Source: Isoetes taiwanensis (Eukaryota > Streptophyta > Lycopodiopsida > Isoetales > Isoetaceae). From it: DNA of 64,000 nt. A model generated the notes under the pieces. That model made no database searches. It worked only from the letters and a program-made list of their open reading frames with translations, and was not told the DNA's origin. This document shows, piece by piece, positions 19,771 to 32,523 of this stretch. The stretch covers positions 11,849,525 to 11,913,524 of the forward strand of contig JAJEKV010000017.1 of NCBI GenBank assembly GCA_021234155.1. Reading direction: 5' to 3'. Position numbers and translations under genes: made by a program. Numbering within the stretch: the stretch's first letter is position 1; the number at the start of each line of letters is the position of its first letter.

Positions 19771-22586
19771 GGGAAATCAAGGTAAACAAAAAGGGTCTAG
19801 ATAGGGTATTGTATGTAGGTGACTTGTTTAAAGAAGAAGACAATGCCTTTGTTACTAAATTCTTTGATGATTGGAAGGATATCTTTGCTTGGGATTATGA
19901 TGAGTTGGTTGGTGTTGACAAAAAGATTTGTGAGTTTGAAATCAAGATCAAGGAAGGTATGAAACCTGTTATACAAAAGCTAAGAAGGATTAACGCTTCT
20001 TTATTAGGTTTAATTAAGGAAGAGTTATACAAGATGAAAGATGCAGGTGTGATTGCAGAAATTGTGAATCCTAAGTGGTTATCTTGCATTGTTCCTGGTT
20101 GAAAAAAAAAAAAGACTATCAGAATTTGCATAGATTATAGAGATCTAAACAAAGCCACTATCAAAGATTGCTATCCATTGCCATTTCTGGAAGAAATGCT
20201 GCATGCTGTGGCAGGGAAAGAAATTTATTCATTCTTAGATGGCTTTTCAGGTTTTAATCAAATAAGCATTAAGGAAAGTGATCAGCCAAAAACTTCATTC
20301 ATTACACCCTGGGGAACATTTGCTATGAAAAGAATGCCATTTGGATTGATGAATGCATCTGCAACATTCCAAAGAGCCATGGATACAATTTTTAGAGAAA
20401 TGCCTGCCAATACTTTTCGTGTATTTTTAGATGACCTTTGTTTAGGAACTTCTCTGAAAAAACATTTTGATATGCTAACCTTGCTGTTTGATTTGTGTAG
20501 AAAAGGAGGAGTAAGTTTGAACCCCAAAAAGTGTATTTTTTTATCCTCTAAAGGAGATTTGCTTGGGCATGTAGTATCTACAGCAGGAATTCAAATATCT
20601 GAAAGTAAGGTTGAAGCTCTAAGGAAATTGGCACCTCCAAAAACTCTCAAGCAGGTTAAAAGCTTCATGGGGATGACCAGCTTCTTGAGAATGTATGTCC
20701 CTCATTTTTCCCACACTATGAGCCCAATTTCTAACCTCACAAAGGTTGGGAAATTCTCCAGAAGTGAAAGCAAACATATCCTAGTAGATTGGGATGAGCA
20801 ATGCCAAGACTCTTTTGACAAGATCATTGATGCCATTTGCAAATCTATCTTACTTAAACCCCCTGATCTAGAAAAGCCCTTCAAAGCATATATCAGTGTC
20901 ACAAAAAAGGCAATTGGCTTGGCACTGCTGCAAGAGGACCATGTAATTGCTTTTGCAAGCAAAATGTGGTCTGATACTGAGTTGAGATATCCCAGATTGG
21001 AGAAAAGTGCAGCAGCCTTGATATTCCTGATAGAGAGACAAGGACATCTTCTTCAGAACAATCAGGTGCAAGTATTCATGAGACAAAATCCTTTCTCACT
21101 CCTCTTTGCAAAAAAGCAACCAAAGGCCAAATTGTGCAGGTGGGCCTGTAAAATCCAAGCTTATGATATCACTGTAAAGGTGGTAAAATTGATCGAGAAT
21201 CCCAGCTCCTATCTTCCACATGTGTTGTTTGAGCATGAGGATCAAGATGATTTATGTAGTGATGACAATCTAACAAACTTGATTTCTTTTGATGCAGAAA
21301 ATATTGACTGGCAATTTGACATCAGAAACTATCTTGAGAGCAATGAGTTGCCCAAGAATTTGAGTGGCAGTCAAGAAAGAAGATTCAAGGACAAGTGCAA
21401 AAAGTTCAGGCTAATTGAAGGGATCTTATGCAAAGTTGACAAGGAAGGAGTCCTGTTGAGATGTGTGAATGAAGAAGAGGCCAAAATGATAATTGAAGCA
21501 TGTCATGAGGGAGTTTGTGGAGGACACTTTGCAGCAGATACAACTGCAAAAAAGATCCTAAGGTCAGGTTACTTTTGGCCCACTCTCTTTAAGGATTGTT
21601 ATGAGACTATAAAATGCTGTCACAAATGTCAGATCTTTGGCAAAAAGACTTTGCAGCCAGCTGCCCTGACTGCCATAACCTCCCCTGGACCTTTCCAAAT
21701 GTGGGGGCTGGATTTTATAGGCCCCATAGATCCACCTTCCTCAGCTCAACACCAGTTCATATTAGTTGCCACTGATTACTTTACTAAATGGGCAGAGGCA
21801 ATTCCTTTGAGAGAAGCCAATGCCCAAGCCACTGCAAGATTTCTGCATGAAAATATTTGTGCCAGATTTGGTATCCCTTTCAAAATAGTTTCTGATAGAG
21901 GCAGCCAGTTCATCAACCATACAATTGCACTACTTCTAGCCACCTTGAAAGTCAAACATACCAAGAGTTCATCCTATTACCCTCAAGGAAATGGCCAGGC
22001 AGAATCAACCAACAAGACTCTCAAATCTATCCTGAAAAAGACCATCAGTGTTTCAAAAAAGGATTGGCATTTAAAACTCCATGATGCACTTTGGGCATAC
22101 AGAACTACCATCAAAGTGGCTACAAAGCATACTCCTTTCAGTTTGGTATATGGGATAGAGTCAGTACTGCCTGTAGAATTAGAGCTTCCATCACTCAGAC
22201 TGGCTTATCAGATTAGTTTGGAAATGGATGAGGCTCTAAAAGACAGATTTGTGAGATTGATGCAGCTTGAGGAGCATAGATATGAGGCTGAGAATGCAGT
22301 GATGAGAAAAAAGGCTAAAGATATTGCAGCCTTCAAAGCAGCACACAAATTGCAGGGAGTTTTGAAAACAGGAGAGTTAGTGTTGAAGTGGAACAAGGCA
22401 AGGGAAGACACAGCATCCAAATTTGAGAATCTTTGGGAGGGACCATTTGAAGTGATAGGGACAGCTGGCAAAGATTCATATTGGCTGAAAGATATTACTG
22501 ATGGCAGAGGATTGATGAATCCTATCAACATTGTGCACCTAAAAAGGTATTGGCAACAACATGTTGCCCTTGCTTTGTTCAACTGA
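19771..22586 (+). pseudogene. Element A reverse transcriptase, gypsy RNase H and integrase
   Basis: One frame runs to the stop at 22584-22586, interrupted only by TGA 20100-20102 next to a 12-A run where B has IVPVEKK. RT motifs: ICIDYRDLNKA, FSGFNQI, FGLMNASATFQ, FLDDLC (catalytic Asp pair at 20430-20435; Phe replaces the usual Tyr), LGHVVS. The gypsy RNase H keeps the fold but lacks the first Asp (YISVTKKAIG), the TDH motif (FMRQN) and the ADALSR motif (SSYLPH). Integrase: HHCC zinc domain (HEGVCGGH...CCHKC), D at 21711, D at 21894, E at 22002 (35 residues between the last two), and GPFEV near the C-terminus; no chromodomain. Confidence 0.88.
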
Positions 22587-23321
22587 AATTTTTATGATAA
22601 GATGTAGCTAGGTTTAGTTAGTGCATTGCTGAAAGAAAAATAAAAAAAAAAAAAAAAAAAAGCAAAATATAAGAAAAAAGCTTCAGTAGGGTAAAAGCAA
22701 AAAATCAATTAAGCCTATCTTAGTAAGTCTAGTTCTGCTTTAAAGTTATTATCCGTGTGCTAATGAGTTTCTAAGTGTTGCAAGTACTGAAAGGCTGTGC
22801 AGGTTGTGATCAACTGAGGGAGTGAATTAATGCTGATCATAGTTCCATGCAGGTGCATCTGAACATGTCATTCACACATCTCTTCCACTACATTACATTA
22901 TTCCTCATCATCTGGAGTTGCTGCCATTACCTCCATACCAGCAACTCATTTAAACTAACAAGCTTTATCTTCACATGCAGGTGCATCCTCATATTTACAT
23001 CCATTTGTCACCTGATCAAGAGTTGACCTCATTACATCTGAAAACCCCTACATCTTCATAAATTTCCCAAGCTGCTGTCATACCACCATCCTGCAGCTTC
23101 TCATAACTAAAGAGATTTATTTTCCATGCAGGTTCATGTGAAAGAAACATCATTCATATATACATTCATAATGCCAAATCCATCACTTTCAAATCCATAT
23201 GCAGGTCATTGAGTTGCCAACCATATTCTCACATTGGCAACTGGCTGGAGCTATGTCAAGAATTACCAAGCAGCTAGTCAAAGGGGCTGGTAGACCAGCC
23301 TTCTCTTTTAGTTTGGCATAA
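22587..23321 (+). other. Element A 3' untranslated region
   Basis: Non-coding. It contains a long A run (about 22642-22663), four ATGCAGGT copies (near 22847, 22975, 23126, 23199), and ends with GGGGCTGGTAGACCAGCC, a pyrimidine-rich stretch and TTTGGCATAA immediately before the LTR palindrome. That last block occupies the place of the GGGGACCAGCC...GGCGAGA motif of B and C and is the candidate plus-strand priming region. Confidence 0.65.
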
Positions 23322-25849
23322 TGCTGCCATGCCATGGCAGCATGGAAGAGCCAAGCACATATTTGCACTAATCCTCTCAGTTTGATTCAGTTTGCAAGAC
23401 ATTAAGGAAATGCTTCACTAGCATACATCAAAGTTTGAAGAGCAAAGGAAGGACAATTGACTCAAGTCACTCAAGAGATACAAGAGGTCAAACAAGCAAA
23501 GAAAGTGAAGAGAAGAGGAGAAAGAAGACCCCTTGAAGAGCATTCCATGGTATGTAACTATTTGTGATCTTGGCATCTTTTGGCATTTTTGATTCCCTTC
23601 CCCATTTACTCCACCATCCTAAATAACCATTGAACCTTGACTCCTTGCTCATATACCTCCCAAAGTCAAACTTGACCTTGAAAGTTCTTTCTAGTCAAAA
23701 TACACCTTCATGAAACAACCACTTGCTTCATCATCCACTAGTTCAAAAGTGACTTGACTTGGTCATAATTTTGCTCATGAACCCATGCAACTTGAGCAAA
23801 GTGAAAAGAAAGGTTGCAAAAATTCTAAGGGAAGTGCTCAAAGTTCAAATGTGCCCAAGGAGATGCATTAAAGTTGCTCCACAAAATTTTTTGGCTTCTA
23901 AATAAGCACTTGATATGCCAAGTCACTCTACACCTCTCTTCACACGCCAAGTCATCATACCCATCACCATTCTAGCTATCTCATCTCAAACTCTCTCTTT
24001 CAAATCAAAATTCATATCAAAGCATTAAACTAGCATCATTGTTGCCACATCACCTTTGACACCTCATCACTCACACACATCATCTCCACATCATTCAAAA
24101 TTTTGACTAGAGAGAATTTTCAAATTCAAGTGGGCTGACACGTCATCATTCCCATTGGCCACGTCACACCACCTCGCCTTGTCATCACTTTCAAATGCCA
24201 CTTCATCCATTCATTAAGCTCATTTTTTGTCTAAATTCCAAAGAGCTCCATTGTGAAAAGAGATCCCAGAATATCATAGGGTACAAAAAAAGATTCCCCT
24301 AGAAAAAAAGAATTTTGAAAAAAAGCTTTGTTTTGGGCATTATATGTGCTTCCTAGGGAATCGTGCCATAGGGTTTAGGGGGTTGCAAAAAATTTTCCTA
24401 TCTACCCCCCCCTGTCTGATTTCTCTTTCCAGCCAATCCCCATGCCGCGTGGAGCATCCGGCGTGGGGGGGCGGTGGAGGTACCGGATCCCACGTGGACA
24501 CTACACGCTATAATCAGAAATATTCAATTTTCTTATCCTTATATACCTTGGCCGCCAAAATCGATCAGGGGCCGTGGGATATTGAGCTTCAACTACCAAA
24601 AACCTAAATCTGGGAAACGCCAAGATCCGTTCAATCCGCCCAAACAAACCATTAAATCACTACCTAAACCGGCCGAATCATCATGTTTAATGCCATGAAT
24701 GCTTAGTGCGAGCTAGAAGAAGTAAGATTCGAGGGAAATAATGAAGATCTCAACGAACACGAGCATTCTACAAAAGGGGCTTTTCTCGCACGTAAGATTC
24801 TCGAGGGCTTGGAGGCAAAGAAGGATTTTCTGGCTTTGAAGAAGGACCGCTTGATGATCTTGAGCTTGATTCTGACCTCCTATGTTCACCTTTGATTCAG
24901 ATTATTGACTTAATTCTCCGGATTTTTTATGTGCACCTATTTGATCCTCGGTGCCCAAGACCCCGAGCTTGGGATATTACATTGTATCTTTTGAGTGACT
25001 GATTGAATTGAAAATCCGACCTTTGTAGCAATTTGTTTGAGTTGCATTGTGATTCTTTTTCAAAAGCAAACAATTGTTAGAGGCTAGGTGTCTAGCACTG
25101 CACAAAACTATCACCGCTAGGCGTTATCCGCCTATGTAGCAAATCTTTAGAGAGTGCGAAAACCAAATTCTGTCAAAACAAAAATTGCAATACCAACACA
25201 AGCCAAGTACTTCCGGATCATGAGGTATTATGTAACAAGCGTGGAGCATAGGAAAGCAATTGTTTGAGTGTCAATCCCCGCCAAACTAAATGTGTGGAAC
25301 TAGGCAATGCTAGACACGCCTGCGGCAGTTCACCTTTAGAAAATATTTTCTTTCAAGATCTTTCTCTTCTCACAATCTTAGGCAAAAGATTATCAAAAGC
25401 AAAAATTAGGTCCCTCTCTCACAAAGAGAAAGATTGGCCCCGGTGTGCGATAAATCTGAAGAATAGAGCTGGAAACTCCAGAAAATTCATTGCCAATATC
25501 GAGTTTCAAACTTCAGCTCTGCACGGGGATATTGACCAAAAATTGACCGGGTCGATGATCCGATCTTGGCCTATCTAACCTATTCTCGACCTCTCCGAGT
25601 TTTTTTGCAAATCTGTTAGTATCAAGTGTTGAGCATCTTGAGGAGAGATACCCATGCCCATAGCTTCATAGATCACATTCTCGCAAGTTATTTTGTGGAG
25701 CGGACTTTTTTTTTGTCTTCAGGGAAACACACTGCTAGTGAACTTCTGTACATTTTTTCTGGAATCTTTGCACTCAGAGTGGTTGCCTTAAGCAACCTGG
25801 AGGTTCTAAACCACTGAGGTTGAAGGTTTTGCCAGGAACACCTTCAACA
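23322..25849 (+). repeat. Element A 3' LTR
   Basis: About 2.53 kb, starting TGCTGCCATG (palindromic tip) and ending TTCAACA. The G-box and TATA at 24490-24545 and the U5 hairpin at 25781-25797 match those of the 5' LTR. Bases 24450-25700 differ from the other two A LTRs by many one- to three-base changes at CTG, CAG and CCG, probably consensus error. Confidence 0.85.
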
Positions 25850-25873
25850 AATAGGCAAGGTGAATTGGCAAGA
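25850..25873. other. 24-bp spacer between element A and element B, copy 2
   Basis: Identical to 3728-3751. Confidence 0.6.
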
Positions 25874-27807
25874 TGTTGACCCTCAACCTGGCTAGAGAGT
25901 CAAACACAAGAAGCCAACTTGAAATTATGTTCAAGTTGGGGTTAGAACCTCCAGATCACTTAAGGTGATCAGTCTGTGCAAGAATTTTTTAGAGAAAAAA
26001 CTCAAATATCAAATATTCATACCTTTTCCAATTCAGAAATACAGAGGCTTTACTCAAATCGATGTAGCTGGCATAGGTGGATTGATTTTTGAGGTCAAAT
26101 GATTGTGCCTGGTGTAGAAAAGTTGTAGGCATGCAATGGAAAAAATCTTGACCAAGTCTGAATTCAGATATGTGAGATATTCAAGCTCAAAGTTGGGTCA
26201 ATTTTTGGTCAATACCAGTCAAAACCACACACAGATCTCAGAATTTTGGAACTTGAGTTGCAGAGGGAATTCTTGGGAAATTCCAAAACTAGGGTGATGT
26301 ATATGTTTCAAGGATGTGAGGCAAACAATCAAATCCTATTTTGGATCACTAAAACTATTTTTTTGACACTGTTTTGTGAGTGACAATCAATAATCGTGTC
26401 ATGTAACTTGAGTTTGGAAGGGGTTTTTGTCAAATTTTTTGTGCACCCAGGTGCAAATATAGTTGGGAATGAGGGGCAACTAGTCACATACAAAAATGGA
26501 TTGCAGAATATCTTACTGTAAAAATATTTGGATGGCAAGAATGCTAAGAAATCATGACAGTCAAATCTTTCAACACTTGGCAGGCAATTTTCATTGATGT
26601 GAGGATAAAACAAGGTGAATATAAGTCATAAGAATATAGAGCAATCATCAGAAGGTATCAAATGATCATGTAATAATATCAGAGTAAAATAATCAATCTA
26701 ATTTTTCAAATCAGACTGTGGAATGCTCAGGAACTTCAAGAACGTCTTCGGATCATGCTCAAAGATGTATCAATGTCGAGGTTTGATGCGTCTGGGCCTT
26801 TAAAAAATGGTGTTGTTGTGTTTCCCCTGTATTTAGTTTCGAATTTTGATTCCAGTAATTTCAGGTAATAAATTTAGGCCTAAATTGTTGCTTAGGTTCC
26901 GGAATCCAAGAATAGGGTGATGCCAGGGTGAATGGAGCGCGGGATGGCGTGATTCGAGCCGAGTTTCCAATTCTAGGGTTCATCAGCAGTATTTTTTGGT
27001 GTTTTTAGCGACACGGTCCCCTCGTGATTTTGAAGGAATATGCCAGAATATGCTATATTTTAGCATTTAAAGAATATTGGCCAATGGTTTAAGGATATTT
27101 TTCATGGAATATTTAAAAGAAGCTCCAACTTTTCAACCATAGGGAAGATTCTTCACACGTGCAAGGGATGTAGAATCTTTTGGGCATCCGTTGACAAGGC
27201 TTCAATATACCATGAGGAGATAAATAAGAGTATGATGGAGTAGGAATGAAGGCAAAAGAAATTATGAAGGGCAATTAAAGAAATAAAAGTGAAAATGCAA
27301 AAAAGGGGGGATGATACCTTTGAAACAAAAGCTTGAATGGTTTTTTGAATAAGCAATGTAATGATATTTGAAGGAAATGGGCAAAGGAATTGGGCAAAAT
27401 GGCAATTATGGCAAAGTGAGCATGGCAAAGGGGTAAACAATAGGTGTGAGAGCAATGTTGAGCAAAAGGTGCAAGAATGGAGGTAGTGGAGTGAAGTAAA
27501 AAGCTAAAATTAGAAACTATGTACCATGGGGTCTTCCAAACTTTATCTTCCAAACTTCAAATAGCATCTTCTAAACTTCATATCCCAGATTATTCTAGAG
27601 CATGTTCTTGGCTAAGCCTTTGACCTTAAATGAAGTACCTCTCATGATGTTTGACCTTGAATATTTTACTTTAGATGGAGCACCTTGGTTCTTCACATAA
27701 ATGTTGACTAACAAATTCTTCCAAACTTTGACCTAGTCTTACAAGATAACTTGACCTAGCTTTAATGCATAGACCAACAATTAGCGTGTTACCCTTTGGG
27801 GGCAACA
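25874..27807 (-). repeat. Element B 3' LTR, copy 2
   Basis: Matches 3752-5683; tip palindrome at 27807-27787 and U5 hairpin near 25954-25970. Confidence 0.85.
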
Positions 27808-28743
27808 TCTCGCCAAAACAAGAAAATGGCTGGTCCCCTCAGCTATAAAATGCCAAAAATGAATGCATGGAGGGTCTTCAAATAGATGTCAAGTGTCTTT
27901 GAATGAAAGTGAGTTGGAATGAGTGTGAGTGTGGTGATAATGGGTGATAATATGGTATGAATAGGGTGTGATGAGTGGATAAGGATGAAAATAAGTATGA
28001 GGATGATAAGGAGATGGTGTGAATGAAGTGTAAGGAGTGTAGGGAGATAAAATGAATGTGCTAGTGAAATGATTTCGCCAAAACAAGAAAAATGTGTAGC
28101 TTTCCTTGAAAGAAAATGTGCAACTCTGCTATGATGGTGAAGGTGAGGTGCAGAGTGCTTTTGGGGAATGAGAACAAGAATAAGGGCTGAAATGAATGGC
28201 AGGACCACTTATGACAGATGAATATTGATGGGAAAAGGGTGCACCTGTCATGGAAAAATAAACAAAATCTCAATCTTTGCAACTCTGCTATGATGGTGAA
28301 GGTGAGGTACAGATTGCTGTTTAAAGGAATGGAAAGAAGAATAGATGGCTATATGGGAGGTAGGACCACAGTAAGGCAGATGGGGTAGATGGAAGAAGGG
28401 TGCTCCTGCATATGACACTTGATAAATCATTAGTAGAAATCCTTGTCTTGAAATTGTTTGATATTATATCCTCAATACTCTTGGCTAGCTACAACATAAA
28501 CTCAATGAAAACATTAATCTGGAACCAAAGGCAAAGTGAAATCTAGCCTATCTAATCTTAACTCTAATCCTAACATATCTAAATTTTAGAGCATAAAAAG
28601 GGACAAACATATATGCTGGTCCCAGTACCTCTTCAAATGGATAGTATTGATGGGATTTGGAAGTGGCACTCCTGAAGTTAGTTCCTTCAGCCATTAAGAG
28701 TTGGTGCCTGCAGGTTTTCAAATTTACTAGCTGAGTCTTCCCT
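27808..28743 (-). other. Element B 3' untranslated region, copy 2
   Basis: Matches 5684-6620. It contains the conserved 3' motif next to the LTR, the nearly G-free (sense strand) tract at about 27900-28075, the second CGCCAAAACAAGAAAA copy, and the ~160-bp imperfect duplication. No gene seen. Confidence 0.65.
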
Positions 28744-29615
28744 TTACTTATTCCATTTTAGAACTAGCTCTCCTGCCTTGAAAGTTCCTTGTATTTTATG
28801 AGCAGCTTTGAAAGCAGCTAAATCCTTGGCTTTTTTAAGCAAATTAGCATTCTCAGCCTCCATCCTGTATTCTTCTAAGTGCAAAAGGGTGTCCAATATT
28901 TCCTGCAAGGCATATTCAAAGGGTAAACATAGCTTGTGAGCTAACCTTAGAGATGGGAGCTCAAGTTCAACTGGAAGCACAGCTTCAATGCCATAAACTA
29001 AGTTGAAGGGTGTATGAGTGGTTGCTGCTTTAATAGTGACCCTATAAGCCCAAAGAGCATCCACCAATTTGAAGTGCCAATCTTTTGGTTATCATCCACT
29101 GTCTTCTGCAAAATACCTTTCAAAACTTTATTAGTAGCTTCTGCTTGACCATTACCTTGGGGGTAATAGGAAGAACTCTTAGTATGTTTGATCTTAAGAA
29201 TAGTCAACAAATTAGCAATAACTTCATTCACAAAGGGAGTACCTCTATCAGAGTGCAATTGTAAAGGGATACCAAACCGTGCACAGATATATTCATGTAA
29301 GAACTTTGCAGTTGTAATGGCATTGGCCTGTCTTAAAGGAATAGCTTCTGCCCACTTAGTAAAATAATCTGTAGCTACAATAGTATGCTGATATTGTCCT
29401 GCAGAAGGAGGGTTAATGGGGCCAATATAATCCAATCCCCATATTTGAAAGGGTCTTGGAGAAATGATGGGATTCAATGCAGCTGGAAGGAGGATCCTTT
29501 TGCCAAATACCTGACACTTGTGACAAGACTTTATAGCAGTATAACAATCTTTAAAAACTGTAGGCCAATAATATCATGACCTGAGAATTTTCTTGGCAGT
29601 AGTGTCTCCAGCAAA
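28744..29615 (-). pseudogene. Element B integrase, core and C-terminal part, copy 2
   Basis: Largely open from the HKCQ end of the zinc domain downward: WGLDYIGP, SDRGTPF and NGQAEATNK supply the D-D-35-E triad. A frame change occurs near the start of VDALWAYR (about 29060), and the frame ends KWNK with TAA where A has KWNKARED. After about 15 further recognisable codons the similarity to A stops, so the GPY/F tail is lost. Upstream it is cut by D. Confidence 0.78.
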
Positions 29616-29620
29616 ATGGC

Positions 29621-30301
29621 TGTTGACCGGGTTTTTGGCACCCGGTCAACATGGAAAAAGAGAAAAGAAAGAGAACCATTGGAAGGGGGGTCGATTATAA
29701 AGCCCAAGTGTTGTAAAGGTCTAAGGCACCAAAAAATAAAAAAAAAAGGACCTAGATCTAGTTGTTTAAATTTAAGGGCTTCTAAGATTTTTTAGTGGTT
29801 GAAGAGGGGTACATTATCTAAGGCTAAGATGAAGAGGCAAGATCAAAGGTGGAGATTAAAAAAGGCAAAAATTAAAGGTTGAGATAAAGAGGCAAGATCA
29901 AGGGTGGAGATGAAGGGGTCGAAATTAAAGGTTGAGATGAAGAGGCAAGATCAAAGGTGGAGATTAAGAGGCAAAAATTAAAGGTCAAGATGAAAAGTAA
30001 TGTTTATAAAAGATTTCTGAGGAGCACGAGCTCCTCCTCTTGCCTTGCTCTAAGTTCTTGGGATGGTGGCAGCTCCTCCTTGAACTGGATCAAAGGCCCC
30101 TCCATGGTTCAGAGACATGGAGGGCCTCTTGTATTTGAAGTTTGTGCTTAAATGAAATTTCTTTGGGCCCAAAGTCATTTGTCATTCTTCTTCTCTTCAA
30201 ATCTATTATTTCACACGGATTTCATATTGCAGCATCCAAGATGATCCTGATTTTTGCCTTTGAGGCCACTTGTTGGGGATTGGGGGAAAAATCCACCAAC
30301 A
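29621..30301 (+). repeat. Element D 5' LTR, copy 2
   Basis: 681 bp with a perfect tip palindrome and the three-unit minisatellite; near-identical to 7498-8177. Confidence 0.9.
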
Positions 30302-30304
30302 GAA

Positions 30305-30322
30305 TGGAGGTCCTACCGAGAT
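30305..30322 (+). promoter_or_regulatory. Primer-binding site for tRNA-Gln, element D copy 2
   Basis: TGGAGGTCCTACCGAGAT, 3 bases after the LTR end, as in copy 1. Confidence 0.8.
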
Positions 30323-31836
30323 CTGATGTTTCCCCAGATCATTTTGGTGCTGCAAATTTATTTGGAGCAGTCATTGTTTACAAATTTATTTGGAGCAGTC
30401 TTTGTTCATTTTGGGTTGCTTACAGAGTTACCCAGGATTCTATTATTTTTAAGAGGAGAGGCAGTGAATCTTATGTACTTGGAAGACTGTTGATGATGAA
30501 GACTGTTGCAGGCTCTCCCTGTTCTTTCTCTCTGCTGAGATAATGCAAGGTTCTGCTTCAATATATTTAAGGAGAGTTCGTTATTGCCAGCTCTCCATGA
30601 TTTATCTGAAGAAAATTGTTCTACTCCATTTTTATCCTGATCTCTGCACTGTTGGCTCTGCTCTTGCTAGCCGAAGAACTTGCTCTTGCTTCATAGTTTT
30701 TTCCAGTGCTCTCCAATCCGTGCCTTTATCACAAAATCCTACATATCTGTTACTCCATCTTTGTAACAAGCACTTGCTTGCTAAACCTGTAACACACAGA
30801 AAAAAGAGATGAAGATTTGCCATAGCCATTCTCTTCTGCCGGATCCCTGCCAAGCCTCTGTTTTTTGTTCTAAACCGCTGGACCTGCAGAAGAAAAAGAT
30901 GGGAGGAAGTGGGAAGGAGGAAGAAGAGAAGCAAGAATCCACCATAACTGCCTCCCTGCCGCCATACTCGCTGCCATTCCGCCTGCCATAGCTATGCCGA
31001 ATCTGCAGAAAGAGCAAAAAAAAAGAGAACAACAAGTGAAGAAAAATCTGCCATAGCCATTGCCATTGCTGCCATTGTTGTCTCCAGATTTCGCCTCCTT
31101 GCTTGTGCTCCAGCGCCACCTACAGAAAGATGAGAAAGGAAGCATTTCTGCCGCCATTCTGAATCCAGTAGCCTGAGTTCGAGTTCGAAAACCTATTTCT
31201 GCCCTATTTTTGCCCTATAATTATTTCTGCAACTATGCTTTTCGACCATTGCAATTGCCCATTTATTGGCTCCATTTCGACCATACCCTATTCGACCATT
31301 ATCTATTCGCCATTTCCTCCTTTTAGCCTATTATTCTACCATTACCATTGCCCTTATTACCATGCATATATTTATGATTGCACATTTTTTTGTTTGGGCC
31401 CTCTCCTTTCTTTTACCATTTTTTCCAAAAAAATATATAGCCATCTTGCCCCAAGCATTACATGTGTCTTGCTACAAGCCCAAAATTACCATTGATTTTC
31501 TATTATCATGACACTCATTATATGGTGTTGGGGTACACCCTAAAACCTCCAAATTTCTATCATCATTCTATGGTACACCCTAAATATTATTATTATTCTA
31601 TGGTGTTGGAGTACACCCTAAAACCTCCAAATATTATTATTATTATTCTATGGTGTTGGAGAACACCCTAAAACCTCCAAATTATTCTTATTATCATTTC
31701 GAGTTCGAAGTCTCGGATATCAAAACTTCGGTTGTGTTCCTTATTGAGTCTAAGGGACCAACTATTGTACTAAATATATGAAAAACTTTGAAGTAAGAGG
31801 GCCGAGGGGACCGGCCCATTTTTTGTTTGGGCGAGA

Positions 31837-32518
31837 TGTTGACCGGGTTTTTGGCACCCGGTGAACATGGAAAAAGAGAAAAGAAAGAGAACCATTGGAA
31901 GGGGGGTCGATTATAAAGCCCAAGTGTTGTAAAGGTCTAAGGCACCAAAAAAAAAAAAAAGGGGCCTAGATCTAGTTGTTTAAATTTAAGGGCTTCTAAG
32001 ATTTTTTAGTGGTTGAAGAGGGGTACATTATCTAAGGCTAAGATGAAGAGGCAAGATCAAAGGTGGAGATTAAAAAAGGCAAAAATTAAAGGTTGAGATA
32101 AAGAGGCAAGATCAAGGGTGGAGATGAAGGGGTCGAAATTAAAGGTTGAGATGAAGAGGCAAGATCAAAGGTGGAGATTAAGAGGCAAAAATTAAAGGTC
32201 AAGATGAAAAGTAATGTTTATAAAAGATTTCTGAGGAGCACGGGCTCCTCCTCTTGCCTTGCTCCAAGTTCTTGGGATGGTGGCAGCTCCTCCTTGAACT
32301 GGATCAAAGGCCCCTCCATGGTTCAGAGACATGGAGGGACCCTCTTGCATTTGAAGTTTGTGCTTAAATGAAATTTCTTTGGGCCCAAAGTCATTTGTCA
32401 TTCTTCTTCTCTTCAAATCTATTATTTCACACTGATTTCATATTGCAAAGATCCAAGATGATCCTGATTTTTTGCCTTTGAGGCCACTTGTTGGGGATTG
32501 TGGGAAAATCCGCCAACA
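31837..32518 (+). repeat. Element D 3' LTR, copy 2
   Basis: Matches 9768-10455. The A run near 31950 is shorter than in copy 1, and the last ~80 bases carry CAG-type differences. Confidence 0.9.
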
Positions 32519-32523
32519 ATGGC

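Larger units (their letters stand above)
14985..25849 (+). mobile_element. Element A: near-complete Tat-type Ty3/gypsy retrotransposon
   Basis: Order: 5' LTR (truncated), tRNA-Gln primer site, gag-protease, archaeal-type RNase H, RT, degenerate gypsy RNase H, integrase, 735-bp 3' UTR and a 2.5-kb 3' LTR. Two RNase H domains place it in the Tat group of Ty3/gypsy. Coding lesions are few: an in-frame TAA at 19231, a one-base shift near 19765 and a TGA at 20100. I spotted only a few substitutions between its LTRs (for example 15341, 15541, 15633, 15742, 15783), so it is younger than B. Confidence 0.9.
29621..32518 (+). mobile_element. Element D, copy 2
   Basis: Same insertion point in B integrase, with ATGGC at 29616-29620 and 32519-32523. 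LTRs 29621-30301 and 31837-32518; primer site at 30305-30322. It was duplicated together with B rather than inserted independently. The interior minisatellite (31521-31685) has regular units, unlike copy 1. Confidence 0.9.

Noticed and set aside
20090-20115. TGA before the 12-A run in element A as a programmed signal
   Set aside because: It falls inside the RT domain beside a homopolymer; a one-base insertion with a compensating A-run change explains it better.
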